Assembly (NCBI RefSeq): GCF_027497995.1
Contig: NZ_JAODBT010000003.1
Location: 434,001-498,000 of the forward strand
Origin: Stenotrophomonas sp. Iso1
Lineage (GTDB): Bacteria; Pseudomonadota; Gammaproteobacteria; Xanthomonadales; Xanthomonadaceae
Length of the DNA stretch: 64,000 nt
Direction: 5' to 3'
Of this stretch, positions 54,045 to 62,907 are shown piece after piece. Position numbers and translations under genes: made by a program. Numbering within the stretch: the first letter of the stretch is position 1; the number at the start of each line of letters is the position of its first letter. A model generated the notes under the pieces. The model was not told the DNA's origin. It searched no databases and saw only the letters and a list, made by a program, of their open reading frames with translations.

Positions 54045-54929
54045 ATGAAATCGAATCGCAAATTTTGTTGGGCGCTGCGCGTCGTTGCGGCGGCTGTGGC
54101 TGGTGCAGGGGCCTCGTCGGCAATGGCAGCCGACCCACCCGAGTGGTCTGAACCTGTCACACCCTTTCGCATCGCCGGCAACATTCATTACGTCGGCACG
54201 CGAGGGCTTTCGGCGTACCTCATCACCTCCGAACAGGGCGCGATTCTGCTGGATGCCACGGTTGCGCAGAATGCCGCCCTGATCGAGCGCAATATCGAAA
54301 GCCTGGGCGTCAAACTACGCGATGTCAGATGGCTTATCAGCGACCACGCACATGCTGATCATGTCGGCGCGATGGCACAGATTCAGCGGGATACCGGTGC
54401 GCGCGTCCTGGCCAGTGCTGGCGACCAATGGGCGCTTGAGCATGGCCAGAATGAGGGCGACAACAACTACGGAGTTCAACCCTTTGCCCCGATAAACGTC
54501 GATGCGGTTGTCAGCGACGGCCAAGTGCTTCGCTTGGGCGAAACCGAGCTCACGGCCCATCTCACGCCGGGCCATACACGCGGCTGCACCAGCTGGAGCA
54601 TGACCGTGAATGATCGCGGCACCCCACGAAAAGTGCTTTTTCTGTGCAGCATCACGGTCGCAGGCAACACCCTGGTCGCAAACCGTGCCTACCCCGGCAT
54701 CGCCGAAGACTTCCAGACAACATTCGCGAAACTGGCGACGATGCAGGCAGATATCGTTCTGACCAGCCATCCCGGCGCGGCAGATGTTCTTGAACGCGGA
54801 GCGCAACTCCGGCGTGGCAATGCCGATGCGTTTGTAGACCCTTCCGCGCTACCGGCGCTGGTGGCCGAGTCCCGGGTAAATTTTGAAGCCGCACTCGCCA
54901 AGGCAAAAGAACGTGCGGAACTGCCCTGA
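54045..54929 (+). CDS. Subclass B3-like metallo-beta-lactamase
   Basis: A 294-residue secreted protein with signal peptide (VVAAAVAGAGASSAMAA). All B3 zinc ligands are present: H101-A-H103-A-D105-H106, H177 in LTPGHTRGCTSW, and H242 in TSHPGAAD. The overall length and the SW after the third ligand follow subclass B3 enzymes such as L1. The sequence is clearly not L1 itself: position 201 is Cys in FLCSITVAG where L1 has DSLSAPG. Carbapenem-hydrolysing activity is likely but not provable from sequence. No adjacent regulator such as AmpR is visible. Confidence 0.88.
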   Translation: MKSNRKFCWALRVVAAAVAGAGASSAMAADPPEWSEPVTPFRIAGNIHYVGTRGLSAYLITSEQGAILLDATVAQNAALIERNIESLGVKLRDVRWLISDHAHADHVGAMAQIQRDTGARVLASAGDQWALEHGQNEGDNNYGVQPFAPINVDAVVSDGQVLRLGETELTAHLTPGHTRGCTSWSMTVNDRGTPRKVLFLCSITVAGNTLVANRAYPGIAEDFQTTFAKLATMQADIVLTSHPGAADVLERGAQLRRGNADAFVDPSALPALVAESRVNFEAALAKAKERAELP

Positions 54930-55100
54930 GCCACAACCACAGTCAGGCTGACTTGCTCACAGCAGCACGAGTGAAAACAAACCAGCGCCGGTGCGGCAGC
55001 GTTGGATGGTGACCGCCATTGCATTGCTGACATCCCACTCGATCAGGTCCATGATCCGGCGTGCACAGCGGTCTCATGGTTACCCCAGCGGGAACTTGTC

Positions 55101-56057
55101 ATGGCAAAGCACGTATTCACATTGTCGTTGCTGCTTGCAGCGGTATTGATGCCGCCCCTGCCAGCACACGCTGCGGACGATGGCATTGCGGTCGACCAAG
55201 CCCAGTACGCCAACCGCGCAGTGCTGCCGGACTTCACCGGCGCGGCCTGCCCTGACATGCCACGCGGGCTGGAGCAGGTAAAAGGCAATCTCTATCGCCA
55301 TACGAGTGGACCCGGATTGGCGGTGCACAGTGGCCTGGTCCTGATCACCCATGAAGGCGCGCTGGTCATCGATCCGGCAGCGACGTGCACCGCCGGCTGG
55401 TTGCGGGACGAAATCCGCAAGCGCTTCAACGTGCCAGTGAAGTACGTGATCTACACGCATGGCCATGCCGATCACATCAGCGGTGGCCAGGTATTTCAGA
55501 AGGATGGCGCCATCGTGGTCGCCAACCAGCGTGCCGTCGAGCCGATCGTCGGCGAGAGAATCCCTACCGCCGTTCCCGACCGTGTCTTCGACAAGGACAT
55601 GACCATCACGCTGGGCGGCGAGACCGTCTTGCTGCACCGCGTTGCACCCAGCCACTCGGACAGCATGATCATGGTGCTGTTCCCGGCATACAAGGCACTG
55701 CAGTGCACGGATGTGTGCGAAAGCAAATCCATGCCATACAACGACTTCCTCGACTTTTACTATCCCGGTTGGATCGAGACGCTCGATTGGGTGATCAAGC
55801 AGGAGGTGGACTTCATCGACGTGGGGCATTACACACCGGCCACCAGGGACGATGAAGTCGCTCTGCGTGCTTACATGGTCGACCTGCACCAACAAGTGTT
55901 GGACCTGGTGCGTGCTGGCCAATCATGGGATCAGCTGTATCGCAGCGTGACGTTCAGCGATGCAACCCGCAAATGGATTGGGTTCGATGCGATGAACAAA
56001 TTGAACATCATGGGAATGTACCGCTGGGTCTCGAATCATCGTCGCGGCGAATGGTGA
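55101..56057 (+). CDS. Secreted metallo-beta-lactamase-fold hydrolase
   Basis: A 318-residue protein with signal peptide (FTLSLLLAAVLMPPLPAHAA) and an MBL fold: H120-G-H122-A-D124-H125 (YTHGHADHISGG), H185 in PSHSDSM, and H243 in DVGHYTP. It differs from B1-B3 lactamases in the segment after H185 (ALQCTDVCESKSMPYND), so its substrate is probably not a beta-lactam. The ATG at 55101 has GGGAA upstream. It follows the B3-like enzyme by 171 bp on the same strand; the two may have a shared origin or simply be neighbours. Confidence 0.82.
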   Translation: MAKHVFTLSLLLAAVLMPPLPAHAADDGIAVDQAQYANRAVLPDFTGAACPDMPRGLEQVKGNLYRHTSGPGLAVHSGLVLITHEGALVIDPAATCTAGWLRDEIRKRFNVPVKYVIYTHGHADHISGGQVFQKDGAIVVANQRAVEPIVGERIPTAVPDRVFDKDMTITLGGETVLLHRVAPSHSDSMIMVLFPAYKALQCTDVCESKSMPYNDFLDFYYPGWIETLDWVIKQEVDFIDVGHYTPATRDDEVALRAYMVDLHQQVLDLVRAGQSWDQLYRSVTFSDATRKWIGFDAMNKLNIMGMYRWVSNHRRGEW

Positions 56058-56144
56058 AGGTGTGGATGCGATCCTTATCGCAGCATCCTGCGGACGATCC
56101 GCCCCACCAGCTCGCACACGCTGACAGAGCGGATTCGGGCAGCC

Positions 56145-56846
56145 TCACTCAAGCCCGAGTTCGCTCCGCAATGCCGCGATATGCGCACGCCCCACGGCAA
56201 GCTCCGCACCGTCGCTCATGATCAACCAGTAACGGCTCCCCGAGCCGGCATGCAGGGTGCGGATGTGCCGCAGGTTGACCAGGTAAGAACGGTGGCAGCG
56301 CACGAAATCTGGTGGAAGCACACCACTCAGACCGGCAAGGGATTTGTCGTGTAGTTCGCTGCGGCCCTCGCGCAGGCGTAGCTCACTGTAGTCACCGTCC
56401 GCGCGAATCCACATCACGTCCGCCAGCTCGACCAGTGCGGTGCCTTGTGCGCGCCATATTCCCAAGTAGCGGGCACGACCGGAACAGTAACGGCCCACAT
56501 CGAGCAAGCGCTCCAGTGCCTGGCCCAGACGCTCCCGCGAAAACGGCTTGGGAACGAAATCCAGCACGCCATGCTCGAAGGCCTGCAGCGCACGCTCGCG
56601 ATGGGCGGAGACAACGACGCAGTGATAGCGCCCGGCTACCGCGCGACGCAACAGTTCAAAGCCGTCCTCTCCGCCGAGATTCAGATCCAACAACAGCCCG
56701 TCATAGACACTGCGTTCCAGCCGGTCGCCCGCAGATTCCAGGTCCGCAACTGCATCGAAGCGTGCACGTGCGCCGGCCAACTCCGCGCACAGACGCAACA
56801 GACGCTGGCGTACCAATGGCTCATCTTCAACAATCAATATGCGCAT
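56145..56846 (-). CDS. LytTR-family response regulator
   Basis: A 233-residue regulator. The receiver domain has the acidic pair ED (7-8), the phospho-acceptor D54 in GLLLDLNLG and a Lys in FVPKPFS. The DNA-binding LytTR domain is C-terminal (VMWIRADGDYSELRL, SLAGLSGVLPPDFVRCHRSYLVNLRHI). It starts at 56846, overlapping the kinase stop by 13 bases, so the two form a coupled two-component system. Targets are unknown; the divergent peptidase gene is a candidate. Confidence 0.92.
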   Translation of the reverse strand: MRILIVEDEPLVRQRLLRLCAELAGARARFDAVADLESAGDRLERSVYDGLLLDLNLGGEDGFELLRRAVAGRYHCVVVSAHRERALQAFEHGVLDFVPKPFSRERLGQALERLLDVGRYCSGRARYLGIWRAQGTALVELADVMWIRADGDYSELRLREGRSELHDKSLAGLSGVLPPDFVRCHRSYLVNLRHIRTLHAGSGSRYWLIMSDGAELAVGRAHIAALRSELGLE

Positions 56847-58543
56847 GTGAGCTCGATTCGGCCGCACCAGTCGGCGCCATCACTGCCTTGAACGAAACGC
56901 CAACGCTCGGGAAAGGCCGCAGCCAGACTTGCCTCGATGTAGCGTGTGCCCGTCCCTCGTCCACGATGTGGCGCGGAACCGCGAGCGCTGCGTAGCTCCA
57001 GAATCCAACGGTCGTCATGGCGTCGTACAGACAGACGGAACGGACGCTGCGCGCAGGCAACGGCGCCGGCGTGGGTCAACGCGTTCTCGACCTGCGCATG
57101 CAGGATGCCAGGGGGCAATGAGAGGCGCAGGTCATCGGCATCCACTTCGAGCGTCATGGGGTGATCCAGCGCCAACCCAACGATGTCGAGGTGGCTGCGG
57201 CACAGCGCCAGTTCGTCCGCCAGCGGAACGCTCTGACGGCTGCTGCTGTCGCGCAGGCGGTCAAACTGCTCGGCCAGCGATTCAACCAGACGACTGGCAC
57301 GCAGGGGCGCTTGTTCGATCAATTCCTGCAGGCAGGTGAGCGTGTTCATGAGCCAGTGCGGCTGGATTCCTCTCTGCAGCAGCTGCAGCGAAAGTTGGGC
57401 GCGTTCTTCGCGTAACCGAGCGTTGTGCTGGTCCAGCGCACGCAGCTGTGCCGCATGGCGTAGCAGCAAAAAGCCCATCAGCACCGCCAACAGCAGAAAA
57501 TAGGGGCCGTCGAGAAAGGCCCCACGTGCCATCACCAGCGCCAGCGCGCCGGCAAGCACCAGCGCCAAAATCGGCCACCGCTCTTCCTGCGCATCGCGGG
57601 CCCACAACAGCAAGCCTGCCGAAGCCAGCAGGCTCAACAGCAGCGCCGCTGCCGAGCGCGTGTCAAAGCCGGGCATGAGGATGGCGATCGCCGCGAGCGC
57701 CACCACAAAGGCGATGCGGAGGCCAACCGGCACCACAACGCCAAAGCGGCGCGCGAGGTAGGCCGGCAACAGCACCGCCGCTGCCAGGTGCAGCCCCAAC
57801 AACAGAAGCAGGCGCGGGCCATGCCATGGATAGGCATAGCCCAGCAGCGAGCGCCACGCCTCGACAACCGGCAATGCCAAGCCAACGGCGCACAACGCCA
57901 GAAGCAGGTGGGCACCGGGCATACGCGAGCGACCACGCTGCACCGCCAGGAAGTACAGGCATGCCGCCGCGAGCGCTCCTGTTGCAAAGGCTGCGATCAG
58001 CCAGGGCCGCAGAACATCGCCATAGAGCAGCGCCGCCGGTGCCACCACCGCGACAACGTCCGCACTGTGCAGGCGGACCCGTTGCTGCTGACTGGAGGCG
58101 AGCACGATCAACTCGTCTTTCCCCGTGGCAGCCGGTGCCGGCAGCACACGGACGATATCGATGCGGCCGGGCTGTTCCTCTTCGGCGGTACGACCGACGG
58201 TGCCATTGCCTGCCAATGACCGACCGTTCCAGTACAGCTGGCTGGCACCGCGCAACGACAGCCGCAGCGCACGGCCGTCATCATCCTCCGAGGAAGACGT
58301 GGCTGACCGAAAGCGAAGCCAATAAGGACCGACCCAATCGGCGAGAACAACCTGATCGAGCGGACGCCATTTCACGTCGGCAGGCGGGCTGTGTGGCAAG
58401 TCACCGGTCGCTGCCACCTTTGCGGGCGCCATTTCGCCGGTCAGTACCTGCACCTTCGTCATGTCCGGCAGCGAGACGGCCAGCCACGCGGCGACGGCGG
58501 CAAGCAACACGGTCAGGACGGTCAAGGTTCGCAGGATAGGCAT
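56834..58543 (-). CDS. LytS-like sensor histidine kinase
   Basis: A 569-residue membrane kinase. An N-terminal helix is followed by a periplasmic sensory region (about 30-180, with WVGPYWLRFR, LRLSLRGASQLYWNGRSLAGNG, like a 7TMR-DISM extracellular jelly-roll), then about seven membrane helices. The His_kinase (LytS/YehU) domain has the phospho-acceptor H396 in RGIQPHWLMNTLTCLQELI. The ATPase lid G-box ends RGRGTGTRYIEASL. Signal unknown; the sensor type often binds carbohydrates. The start at 58543 places the first helix at the N-terminus. Confidence 0.9.
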   Translation of the reverse strand: MPILRTLTVLTVLLAAVAAWLAVSLPDMTKVQVLTGEMAPAKVAATGDLPHSPPADVKWRPLDQVVLADWVGPYWLRFRSATSSSEDDDGRALRLSLRGASQLYWNGRSLAGNGTVGRTAEEEQPGRIDIVRVLPAPAATGKDELIVLASSQQQRVRLHSADVVAVVAPAALLYGDVLRPWLIAAFATGALAAACLYFLAVQRGRSRMPGAHLLLALCAVGLALPVVEAWRSLLGYAYPWHGPRLLLLLGLHLAAAVLLPAYLARRFGVVVPVGLRIAFVVALAAIAILMPGFDTRSAAALLLSLLASAGLLLWARDAQEERWPILALVLAGALALVMARGAFLDGPYFLLLAVLMGFLLLRHAAQLRALDQHNARLREERAQLSLQLLQRGIQPHWLMNTLTCLQELIEQAPLRASRLVESLAEQFDRLRDSSSRQSVPLADELALCRSHLDIVGLALDHPMTLEVDADDLRLSLPPGILHAQVENALTHAGAVACAQRPFRLSVRRHDDRWILELRSARGSAPHRGRGTGTRYIEASLAAAFPERWRFVQGSDGADWCGRIELTCAY

Positions 58544-58722
58544 GTGCCTATCGTATCGGCTGCGCGGAGACACTGGACGGTCGTTTGGAGACGTTCGGCG
58601 GACGGACGCGACGCAACCACCGCGACGGAGGGGATGCTGGCTTCCGTGGGGAAATTGCCCCGCGCCCTCCCCGGGCACCGGGGCCAGAACCACGTTCGCA
58701 TCCCTCCCAACCGGAGTCCGCC

Positions 58723-60303
58723 ATGTCCCGCAAATCCCTTTTCGTTTTCAGCAAGCGCGATGCTTGCCCACGCGCCTTGTCGGCGGCTTCGATGGCACCA
58801 CGGCAGCGCAACGATGCATCCACCGAGTCGGCAACGCATGTGACACGGCTGTTCCCACTGGCTGGCAAGCTGGCGGTGTTGTGTCTTGCATTGGCCTGTG
58901 CAGTGCCGGCACTGGCGGGTGATGCGCCGGCACCGCTGGTGTTCTCGCCCTATGCCATGGAAACCAAGGGCAACGGCACGATCGCCACGGAAGAAGCTTT
59001 TCTGGAAGTACCACGTCGCCACAGCGAGCCAAATGGCCCGCGCATCCGTCTGCGCGTGGTGCGCCTGCCTGCGACCGGAGGTGATGGTCGCGCCGCCCCG
59101 GTGGTGTACCTGGCTGGGGGCCCTGGCGGCTCCGGCTTTGGTACGGCACTCGGGCCGCGCTGGCCGGTGTTTGACCGTGTCCGTCGCGAAACCGACGTGC
59201 TGCTGCTCGACCAGCGCGGCACCGATTTTTCGCAGATGCCGCCGGAATGCTCACACTCGCACGGTTTTGATGACGCCCAACCGCTGCAGCGGGATGCTGC
59301 ACTGGTTGCACTGCGCGCAACCGCCGCCAGCTGTGTCGCCGAATGGCGAAAGGCCGGCGTCGATCTGGGCGCCTATACCACCGCCGAAAGTGCAGACGAC
59401 ATCGAGGATCTGCGCCGTGCGATGGGCCTGCCACGCATCAGCCTGTGGGGCATGAGCTACGGCACGCACTTGGCACTGGCCACCGTTCGCCGGCACGGCC
59501 CGAGTCTGGAGCGCGTGGTGCTGATGGGCAGTGAGGGGCCGGACGACACGATCAAGTTGCCATTGGCAGCGGATGCCCTGTTGGCTGATCTTGCGGTCGT
59601 CGCCCGGAAAGACGGCTTCGACGATCTAGAAGGCTCGGCACGGCGCGTTCTGGAAGTTCTGCGCCGACAGCCGGGCCAGGCCAGCAGCCCCATGCATGGC
59701 GGCAGAAAAGTGACCATCGGCGAGTACGACGCACAGCTCGCGATAGCGATCATGCTCGGGCGTCGCGGCTTGCAGCGGATGTTGCCATTGGCGCTGCGCG
59801 AAGCCGAGGCCGGCGACTACAGCCTGTTGGGCAGTGTCGCGCTGATGATCCGTGAAGACCTCGGCAGCTTCCGCGCCATGCCGCTGGCGATGGACGTGGC
59901 ATCTGGGCTGAGCCCGCAACGGCGCGCCCTGGTCAACGCACAGGCACGCGAAAGCGTGCTCGGCGACGCGTTGAACTTCCCATTCCCGGAACTCGCTGAG
60001 GGCCTGGGGCTGCCCGACCTGGGTGAAGCGTACCGTGGGCCGTTGCGCAGCGATGTGCCGGTGCTCTTCATCAGTGGCACGCTCGATGGACGCACCCCGC
60101 AGGCCAACGCACGGGCGCTGTTGCCCGGCTTCAGCAAGGGCCAACAGCTGCTGGTGCGAAATGCCAGCCATGACAACGAAATGTGGATTGGCAATGCGGC
60201 CGTCGCCGAAAACATCGCCGGTTTCCTTGCAGGCCGCCCGGTGACCGATGCATCGCTGGAGGTGCCGCTGCCAGTGTTCATCACCAGCAAAGCCCAGCTG
60301 TAG
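58723..60303 (+). CDS. Secreted S33-family alpha/beta-hydrolase peptidase
   Basis: A 526-residue hydrolase. The oxyanion loop is YLAGGPGGSG and the nucleophile elbow LWGMSYGTHLAL (Gly-x-Ser-Tyr-Gly). A TAP-like C-terminal part holds the Asp and His (ISGTLDGRTP, NASHDNEMW). It fits proline iminopeptidase / tripeptidyl aminopeptidase relatives. A hydrophobic segment at residues 46-66 (AVLCLALACAVPALAG) is an export signal with an unusually long n-region; a start at 58792 would shorten it. It is divergent from the LytS/LytTR genes. Confidence 0.87.
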   Translation: MSRKSLFVFSKRDACPRALSAASMAPRQRNDASTESATHVTRLFPLAGKLAVLCLALACAVPALAGDAPAPLVFSPYAMETKGNGTIATEEAFLEVPRRHSEPNGPRIRLRVVRLPATGGDGRAAPVVYLAGGPGGSGFGTALGPRWPVFDRVRRETDVLLLDQRGTDFSQMPPECSHSHGFDDAQPLQRDAALVALRATAASCVAEWRKAGVDLGAYTTAESADDIEDLRRAMGLPRISLWGMSYGTHLALATVRRHGPSLERVVLMGSEGPDDTIKLPLAADALLADLAVVARKDGFDDLEGSARRVLEVLRRQPGQASSPMHGGRKVTIGEYDAQLAIAIMLGRRGLQRMLPLALREAEAGDYSLLGSVALMIREDLGSFRAMPLAMDVASGLSPQRRALVNAQARESVLGDALNFPFPELAEGLGLPDLGEAYRGPLRSDVPVLFISGTLDGRTPQANARALLPGFSKGQQLLVRNASHDNEMWIGNAAVAENIAGFLAGRPVTDASLEVPLPVFITSKAQL

Positions 60304-60360
60304 GTGCTCGCACAAAGGCGTCCACTGCCGCAGCGGAGTAGGCTTGCTTTGTAAGTAATC

Positions 60361-60395
60361 CGCATGCGCCGCCTCGTAAAGAAGCGGCGCATGCG
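60361..60395. terminator. 12-bp perfect stem-loop
   Basis: CGCATGCGCCGC (60361-60372) and GCGGCGCATGCG (60384-60395) pair over an 11-base loop, 58 bases after the peptidase stop. No T-run follows. The rest of 60304-60543 shows nothing else. Confidence 0.55.
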
Positions 60396-60543
60396 ATATG
60401 GAAACAGACCCTGGTTTCAGGGCAGCGCTTCCGCTGTTACCCACCCCAGATAGCCAAGCGTGATACGACTCACCGCAGACATGCAGACATCATGTGTCTA
60501 CGAAGAACGGCCGATCCGCTGGATGCCAATACGGGCGTCGGTG

Positions 60544-60798
60544 TTACTCGGGCTTGTCAGCGCGGCTCACCGTTGAGGCGGGTGTCTTGCCCTTGGTGGC
60601 AGCAGGCTTTTCAGGGGTCAGCTTGATGCGGAACGGCGTGTTGCCGAGCACCTCGATTTTTCCACCAGCGCTATTGAAAGCCGCCAGGTCTTCCGCCATA
60701 CGCTCGCGGCTCAAGTTGCGCTGCTGGACGTTGGGGCCGGTGGTTGAAGGTGCCTTTCCTGCAGGGGCCAAGCCCGTCTTACGCGGTGGTATCGCCAT
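60544..60798 (-). CDS. Small basic protein, SutA-like in shape
   Basis: An 84-residue protein with basic, Pro/Ala-rich ends and a central helix (NLSRERMAEDLAAFNSAGGKIEVLGN). The layout of disordered tails around a helix ending in GGK, then a short Asn-Pro stretch, recalls the RNA-polymerase-binding factor SutA of Pseudomonas, but the similarity is weak and may be chance. It starts 9 bases downstream of the YkgJ-like gene and may be in the same transcript. Confidence 0.6.
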   Translation of the reverse strand: MAIPPRKTGLAPAGKAPSTTGPNVQQRNLSRERMAEDLAAFNSAGGKIEVLGNTPFRIKLTPEKPAATKGKTPASTVSRADKPE

Positions 60799-60807
60799 TA
60801 TTTTTCC

Positions 60808-61131
60808 TCAGGTAAGTTGCAGCGCGATGGTGCGACCGCTCTGCCGTGCATGTTCGTCGCGCTCGGCCCTGCAATAGGGACCGCCCATGACAAAGGATCT
60901 GCAGACACTGGGTCTGCTGTCGTAAATACGGCAGTTCATCTGCTGTCCGTCCAGAGCCACACACCAGCCGTCCTCGTCTTTGGCCATCACATGCAGTCCG
61001 CTCGGCAATCGCGTTGTCAGGTGCGCCGGTACCGCGTCCCTTTCGCTCAACACCACGGTCAGTTGGCAGCAAAGTGCATCGCATGTGGCACATGTGATCT
61101 TGGCAATCTTCTCGCGCTCCATCCGGTTCAT
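60808..61131 (-). CDS. YkgJ-family cysteine cluster protein
   Basis: A 107-residue protein with eight cysteines in the YkgJ zinc/iron cluster pattern (TCATCDALCCQL, DGWCVALDGQQMNCRIYDSRPSVCRSF, GGPYC). Such proteins likely bind metal; the function is unknown, though the family was once labelled as Fe-S oxidoreductase. The ATG overlaps the stop of the methyltransferase as ATGA. Confidence 0.88.
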   Translation of the reverse strand: MNRMEREKIAKITCATCDALCCQLTVVLSERDAVPAHLTTRLPSGLHVMAKDEDGWCVALDGQQMNCRIYDSRPSVCRSFVMGGPYCRAERDEHARQSGRTIALQLT

Positions 61132-61799
61132 GTCGCTACCGCCGGCGCGTCGCGTGAGTAGTGCAACAACTGTCCACGAAACGGCTCCACATCTGCATCA
61201 TTCATTCGGCACTTGGTCAATTTGTAGTCAAAGCCCTGCAGGCCCAGCATTCGGCTGAAACGTGCACTGTTGCCCCGCCCCGGATCGGTGATCACCACCT
61301 CGGTCTTGGGATTTGCATGCCGCCGTATGACATCTGCCATCAAAGCAGCGTGGTCCTGCTCATAAAGAACGTCGCTGGCAATGATCAGATCAAACGTACC
61401 CAGCGAAGGCAGCTCTCGATCCCAGCGCATATGGCGGTAGTGGACTGCGGGCAAGGCGTTCAGCGCGGCGTTGTAGGCGAGAAATGACTCGGCCAGCGGA
61501 TGTATGTCGGAGGCAACCACATTGCCGCCTCGCTGCAGCAGCACAAGGCTGGCCAATCCAATGCCGCATCCCAGTTCGAGTATGCGTTTGCCTTCGATAT
61601 CAAAGCGGCACATGGCCTGGGCAAGTAAACGGCCTGATGGCCACAGTTGGCCGAACAGGCTCCATTGCGCCGAAGATATCCCAAGGCGTGCGCCATGGCC
61701 ATCCGGATCGCTGAACTGTTGTTTGTCGCTGAGGATGCGCAGCAGGTAAAGCTGGCCACCAATGGTGACCTTCTCGTTGCGTGTCAAATAGCCGGGCAT
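61128..61799 (-). CDS. Class I SAM-dependent methyltransferase
   Basis: A 223-residue methyltransferase of the Methyltransf_16/METTL21 type. Motif I is RILELGCGIGLASLVLLQRGGNVVASD, motif II acidic D in NVVASDIHP, and the post-motif stretch is FDLIIASDVLYEQDHAAL. It probably methylates a protein lysine or small molecule. The ATG at 61799 has GGGAGG five bases upstream, better than in-frame starts at 61847 and 61868. It is coupled to the YkgJ-like gene. Confidence 0.85.
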   Translation of the reverse strand: MPGYLTRNEKVTIGGQLYLLRILSDKQQFSDPDGHGARLGISSAQWSLFGQLWPSGRLLAQAMCRFDIEGKRILELGCGIGLASLVLLQRGGNVVASDIHPLAESFLAYNAALNALPAVHYRHMRWDRELPSLGTFDLIIASDVLYEQDHAALMADVIRRHANPKTEVVITDPGRGNSARFSRMLGLQGFDYKLTKCRMNDADVEPFRGQLLHYSRDAPAVAT

Positions 61800-61937
61800 A
61801 GCGCCCTCCCGTCGAGCGACCACCCATGTATCGAGCGGGTAACGCATGGAAGAGAGCGGAGTGGGCAACTATCAAGGCAGCTGCGCAGAGCGCGCGAAAC
61901 AGACTGAGCCTGCTGCCTCATCCTAACACTACGCATG

Positions 61938-61971
61938 TGCCGACCTTCACATTTGGCAAAGGCCGGCCTAC
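61938..61971 (-). repeat. GTAG-type REP palindrome
   Basis: On the minus strand GTAG is followed by GCCGGCCTT and, after 11 bases, AAGGTCGGC. One G-T pair apart, the stem is perfect. The remaining 61800-62259 gap has no gene; it also holds the hairpin at 62204. Confidence 0.7.
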
Positions 61972-62203
61972 TGGCTCGTGGCTGGGTCAGGCGGCTCAAC
62001 CCTGGTTGCGCCCCTACGAAAACGATGCTGGCCGTTTATGAGGGAGCGCTTGGTAATGGTTGGAATCCAAGAGCTGCAATCCGCCCCGGATGGACATTCA
62101 CTGACTGCAGCGTGTTCTTGCCACATGTTCAGCGATTCGCTTCCACACCACGTCGTGAAGAGAGAGTGCGGCCTAAAACACACCCGTCCGTGCTGCCACC
62201 CAA

Positions 62204-62245
62204 CTGCTGGGCTTGACTCCAAGGTGGAGCCTCCTACCCAGCAGT
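62204..62245. terminator. Nested hairpin after qnr
   Basis: Outer arms CTGCTGGG / CCCAGCAG enclose inner CTCCA / TGGAG. It begins 15 bases past the qnr stop on the minus strand. There is no T-run, so it may protect the 3' end rather than terminate. Confidence 0.5.
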
Positions 62246-62259
62246 ACCAACCTGCAGAG

Positions 62260-62907
62260 CTACGCGCTGACGACAACCCCCATTCGCTGAAGCAGTAACG
62301 CTGCTTGAACCGGGTCGATCTTTGCGCCCTCCAGATTGACCGAACGTAGATCAAGCTCACCCAAGTCGGAATTGGTCAGGTCGCAATGCGTGAAGTTGGC
62401 GGCTCGCCAATCAAACGATTGGAACTCGCCACCCGATAAATCCGAGCCACTGAAGCTTGCCCCCAGAACATTGGCGCCCATCCATCGGTTCTCCCAAAGC
62501 TCGCACTTCTCCAGCGTGACCTTCGAAAAGTTCGCGTAGCTCAAATTGCTCTTCTTGATGAAGGCACTGCAAAACCACGTCCGTGATGTGATCTGGTTCA
62601 TGAAGCTCGCACCACTGAAGTCAGCGCCCTGAGCCCGGCATTCGCTGATCTCCAAGCCGAGCGCCTTGGCATAGGTGAAGGTGCACATGCTCAGATCACA
62701 TTGCTTGAAGCTTGCATCTTTGAGCGTGGCTGCATCGAATTTGCACCCGACCTGCAGATCCGGGTCGTAGAACGTACACCTTACAAATTCGGTATCCGTA
62801 AGATCTGTGCGAGAGAAATCGCAATTAAAGAATTGTGTATCGACGACTTTTTTACCGGTGAACTGATCGGGTTTGATTCGCGCGTTGCGATGTACATGGA
62901 CAGTCAT
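62260..62907 (-). CDS. qnr: Qnr-family pentapeptide-repeat protein (quinolone resistance)
   Basis: A 215-residue right-handed beta-helix protein. Long stretches follow QnrB almost residue for residue: FTGKKVVDTQFFNCDFS, LKDASFKQCDLSMC, RAQGADFSGASFMNQIT, SNLSYANFSKVTLEKCELW, ASFSGSDLSGGEF, and SFDWRAANFTHCDLTNS. Both loops that interrupt the helix in Gram-negative Qnr proteins seem to be present (about 46-53 and 102-113), and the C-terminal dimer helix ends GVVVSA. Qnr binds DNA gyrase and topoisomerase IV and shields them from fluoroquinolones. No LexA box of the qnrB kind is seen upstream. Adjacent integron cassettes make mobility worth checking. Confidence 0.93.
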   Translation of the reverse strand: MTVHVHRNARIKPDQFTGKKVVDTQFFNCDFSRTDLTDTEFVRCTFYDPDLQVGCKFDAATLKDASFKQCDLSMCTFTYAKALGLEISECRAQGADFSGASFMNQITSRTWFCSAFIKKSNLSYANFSKVTLEKCELWENRWMGANVLGASFSGSDLSGGEFQSFDWRAANFTHCDLTNSDLGELDLRSVNLEGAKIDPVQAALLLQRMGVVVSA

